From Lachnospiraceae bacterium (GTDB lineage Bacteria; Bacillota; Clostridia; Lachnospirales; Lachnospiraceae): DNA of 7,242 nucleotides. Position 1 is the stretch's first letter. Every line of letters begins with the position of its first letter. The stretch is taken from assembly GCA_017473665.1 (NCBI GenBank), contig JAFUKK010000180.1:1-7242 (forward strand), read 5' to 3'. A program made the position numbers and the translations under genes. Below the pieces are notes generated by a model. The model saw nothing but the letters and a program-made list of their open reading frames with translations. It did not search any database and was not told where the DNA came from. This document shows positions 5,362-7,242 of this stretch, piece by piece.

Positions 5362-6720
5362 CTACTGTGGCGGTGTCTCCAGCATCGCCCTGTAGATTTC
5401 CATTAGTTTTTCAAAATTTGCCCTACCGTCGTGAGTGAGTTTTGCATGGTTTCTTGCATTTTCGCAATATCCGACCAAAGCCGCCGAATCTCCCCACAGC
5501 TGCAAAATGGCTTTTGCCAGATTTCCCGCAATTTGCTCTGCCGTCAGAGGATGTTCCGCAGAAAATCCCCGATACAGGATACCATCCACTCCATCCTGAA
5601 GCAAGCTGGAGATACCTCCCACATCTGCTGCCACACAGGGCATACCCAGGAGCATAGCCTCACCCAGGGAATTAGGGGAATTTTCCACAGAAGAGCAGCA
5701 TACATAAGCGCTGCTGTGCAGGTATTGCTCCTTCATCTGCTGAGCAGATAGTCTGCCCATAAATACCACCTTGTCTTGCAAATCCAGTTGTTTTATCAGC
5801 TTTTTCAAATAACGGCCATAGCCGGATGTTTTCAACTTATCCTTAAGGGTATGGTTCTTTATCAGACTATTGCCCGCCACATATACCTTTGCCTCCGGGT
5901 ACTTGCCCAGTATCTCCGGCATGGCCAGCAGCATATAGTGGAGTCCCTTCAGCGGGTAATCTCCCTGGCTTACAAAAATAGCTCCCGGCCGGGCTTGCTG
6001 ACCATCCCAACGCTCTGTATAGAAATCCCCTCTCAGGGTTTCATTCATCTTATGGTAGGTAGCCTTGGGATTCCACTTCTCTGTCCAATAGGCATCCCAA
6101 TGAGTACGTCCGGTAATATGGCCCACATTCTTGATGGCCTCCCGTTCATTTTCCCCACGCCTTCGGAATTTCTCCTGCTGTTGCAGAATGCTGTCCCGCT
6201 TTAAAATATCCCGGAAGGTCTTACTCCCTATCACGTCCTCCGGCAGACTGGCAAAATAAGCGTCTGCACACAAACTGCAAAGGCCCTGCACTCCGATAAG
6301 AGTCCGCTCCGGCTTATTATATGCTCTGGTCATGGCCAGCGTATGGGGATATTCTGTACCAAAGATATGCACCATATCCGGAGCACAGCTGTCCAACAGC
6401 TCCTTCATGGTCCCTTCCAGTGCTTCGTCATAGTCTTCCGGTCTGGCGGTATCCTCATAGAAACCATAGTACTCTACCTTTTTTCCCAGACACTCCAAGG
6501 TTCCCTGCAAGATTATGGTCTCCCCTTTTACCAAGCCCTCTCCGGTCAACAGTTCTCTGCTCACCGGGAAAGCCAGCGCCAACTGCTCTATTCTGTTTTG
6601 GTCATCCGCCAGCACCTGACTTAGCAAGCCGCTGAGCCAGCCCTCCTTGGGACTGGTCTCCAGTCCCAGATGCACCCCCACCACAGGCAGCATCATATTA
6701 CACAACCATAGAATTTTCAT
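5362..6720 (-). CDS. Family 4 glycosyltransferase (GT-B fold), 452 residues
   Basis: This retaining GT4 enzyme likely adds one sugar of the repeat unit on the cytoplasmic face. It starts MKILWLCNMMLP and carries IFGTEYPHTLAM (about 119-130) and GRTHWDAYW (204-212). NETLRGDFY (226-234) belongs to the inter-domain region seen in this GT4 subgroup. The donor domain begins AIFVSQGDYPLKGLHYML (247-264), with Lys258 as the expected conserved lysine. VFMGRLSAQQM (319-329) and SSVENSPNSLGEAMLLG (343-359) follow, the latter with the EX7E pair Glu346 and Glu354. Further in-frame ATGs at 6732 and 6726 would add four or two residues. I chose 6720 because GGTGA precedes it at 5 bases and MKILWLCN is a natural family start. 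The polymerase-like gene ends at 6732, so the frames abut or overlap and translation is probably coupled. Substrates cannot be read from the sequence. Confidence 0.88.
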   Translation of the reverse strand: MKILWLCNMMLPVVGVHLGLETSPKEGWLSGLLSQVLADDQNRIEQLALAFPVSRELLTGEGLVKGETIILQGTLECLGKKVEYYGFYEDTARPEDYDEALEGTMKELLDSCAPDMVHIFGTEYPHTLAMTRAYNKPERTLIGVQGLCSLCADAYFASLPEDVIGSKTFRDILKRDSILQQQEKFRRRGENEREAIKNVGHITGRTHWDAYWTEKWNPKATYHKMNETLRGDFYTERWDGQQARPGAIFVSQGDYPLKGLHYMLLAMPEILGKYPEAKVYVAGNSLIKNHTLKDKLKTSGYGRYLKKLIKQLDLQDKVVFMGRLSAQQMKEQYLHSSAYVCCSSVENSPNSLGEAMLLGMPCVAADVGGISSLLQDGVDGILYRGFSAEHPLTAEQIAGNLAKAILQLWGDSAALVGYCENARNHAKLTHDGRANFEKLMEIYRAMLETPPQ

Positions 6721-6725
6721 ACTCA

Positions 6726-6730
6726 TCACC
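6726..6730 (-). promoter_or_regulatory. Ribosome binding site favouring the 6720 start
   Basis: GGTGA on the minus strand matches the 3' part of the AAGGAGGTGA Shine-Dalgarno consensus and sits 5 bases before the ATG at 6720. The ATG at 6732, which overlaps the upstream stop as TAATG, has only AT-rich sequence at the proper distance. It could still be used by ribosomes that re-initiate after terminating. Confidence 0.5.
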
Positions 6731-6731
6731 A

Positions 6732-7242
6732 TTAATTAAATATCCAGTTTAAGTAGGGCAACAGGCGAATATTAATTGCATACGTGCCCTTTAACAGCAT
6801 TGCAAAGTAACACAGGAATGCTCCAATAACCCCCGCATAACACAGCTTCTTAAACCATCCTTCTTCCATCCTGCGAAGCACCGCCGGCAACAGAAATATC
6901 TGGGAAATAATCAAATAATAACAGACTCTGGACACCTCCGGGATGAAGCTGCCGCAGCAATATCCCACAAAGCCCGCCAAATTCAAATAAAAGCCAAACC
7001 GGATTTCCCGACTCTTGGACAAGCCTGTGCGCCAGGTAATCAGACACAATGCCAGCACTGCACCACATTTGGCGATATTTACCCAGGACAACTGGGACAC
7101 ATCAAAAACCGAATCCCGGTAATAGGGATAAAAGTAAAAGATAATCTCCCGATACAGACTCTGTCCGAACACCAGACTGGCAATTAGTATGCCTCCCACA
7201 ATATAGTGCCACTTCTTCAGCTTATGGTCCGCCAGGTACAAA
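6732..7242 (-). CDS. EpsG/Wzy-like polysaccharide polymerase, C-terminal 169 residues (5' end off window)
   Basis: Only the last 169 residues are visible. The frame is open to the window edge, and the TTG at 7241 should not be taken as a start. Numbering from that codon, hydrophobic membrane segments occur at about 11-27, 54-70, 82-100, 105-122 and 132-150. A short hydrophilic YPYYRD stretch lies near 38-43 between the first two, and a basic RRMEEGWFKK loop lies before the last. The protein ends INIRLLPYLNWIFN. A final helix followed by a LPY-containing tail is typical of EpsG-family membrane proteins, which act in exopolysaccharide or O-antigen/capsule polymerisation. The gene overlaps the first ATG of the downstream GT4 frame, so it heads or joins that unit. 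Assignment rests on topology, the C-terminal motif and context; a flippase or acyltransferase is less likely but not excluded. Confidence 0.65.
   Translation of the reverse strand, partial: LYLADHKLKKWHYIVGGILIASLVFGQSLYREIIFYFYPYYRDSVFDVSQLSWVNIAKCGAVLALCLITWRTGLSKSREIRFGFYLNLAGFVGYCCGSFIPEVSRVCYYLIISQIFLLPAVLRRMEEGWFKKLCYAGVIGAFLCYFAMLLKGTYAINIRLLPYLNWIFN

Noticed and set aside
7239..7241. TTG at the window edge as a start codon for the membrane protein
   Set aside because: The frame is open to the edge and the protein is plainly a C-terminal fragment of a larger multi-spanning protein; the TTG is just an internal leucine.
1..7242. CRISPR arrays, tRNA/rRNA genes, insertion-sequence ends or phage-defence genes
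   Set aside because: No regularly spaced repeats, RNA-gene signatures, transposase motifs or terminal inverted repeats were seen; nearly all of the window is accounted for by glycan genes.

Overview
The window reads as part of a surface-polysaccharide or glycan-assembly locus from a Gram-positive, most likely a Clostridia/Lachnospiraceae-type Firmicute. This placement is inferred from the style of the GlmM, PseB/PseC and glycosyltransferase proteins, the purine-rich GGAG ribosome binding sites, the TATAAT-type promoters and a moderate base composition. It was not checked by a search. All seven genes lie on the minus strand, so transcription runs from high to low coordinates.

In transcription order, 7242-6732 is the C-terminal part of a multi-spanning membrane protein resembling EpsG/Wzy-type polysaccharide polymerases. 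It is coupled through a 1-base overlap of reading frames (TAATG) to a GT4 glycosyltransferase (6720-5362), and 12 bases later comes a second GT4 glycosyltransferase (5349-4075). These three form one compact unit. After a 186-base intergenic region comes a GT2 glycosyltransferase (3888-2848), then pseB (2739-1744), pseC (1597-404) and the 5' part of glmM (371-1, running off the window).

The pathway logic is clear at the nucleotide-sugar end. GlmM makes glucosamine-1-phosphate on the way to UDP-GlcNAc. PseB dehydrates and epimerises UDP-GlcNAc to the 4-keto-6-deoxy-L-arabino sugar, and PseC aminates it to UDP-4-amino-4,6-dideoxy-L-AltNAc. The remaining pseudaminic-acid enzymes (PseH, PseG, PseI, PseF) are not in the window, so the end product could be pseudaminic acid (with genes elsewhere) or the amino sugar itself. 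The three glycosyltransferases and the polymerase-like protein would build and polymerise a repeat unit.

Regulation looks modular. The polymerase-GT4-GT4 block is tightly packed, but GT2, pseB and pseC each have a spaced leader with a plausible sigma-A-type promoter about 50 bases before the start codon. A strong 12-bp terminator hairpin separates pseB from pseC, a weaker bulged hairpin precedes the GT2 promoter, and an 18-base inverted repeat sits on the predicted pseB transcription start. No RNA genes, insertion sequences, CRISPR arrays or frameshifted genes were seen, and no gene-free stretch exceeds 300 bases. I see ordinary glycan genes with some interesting regulatory detail, not a clearly new system.
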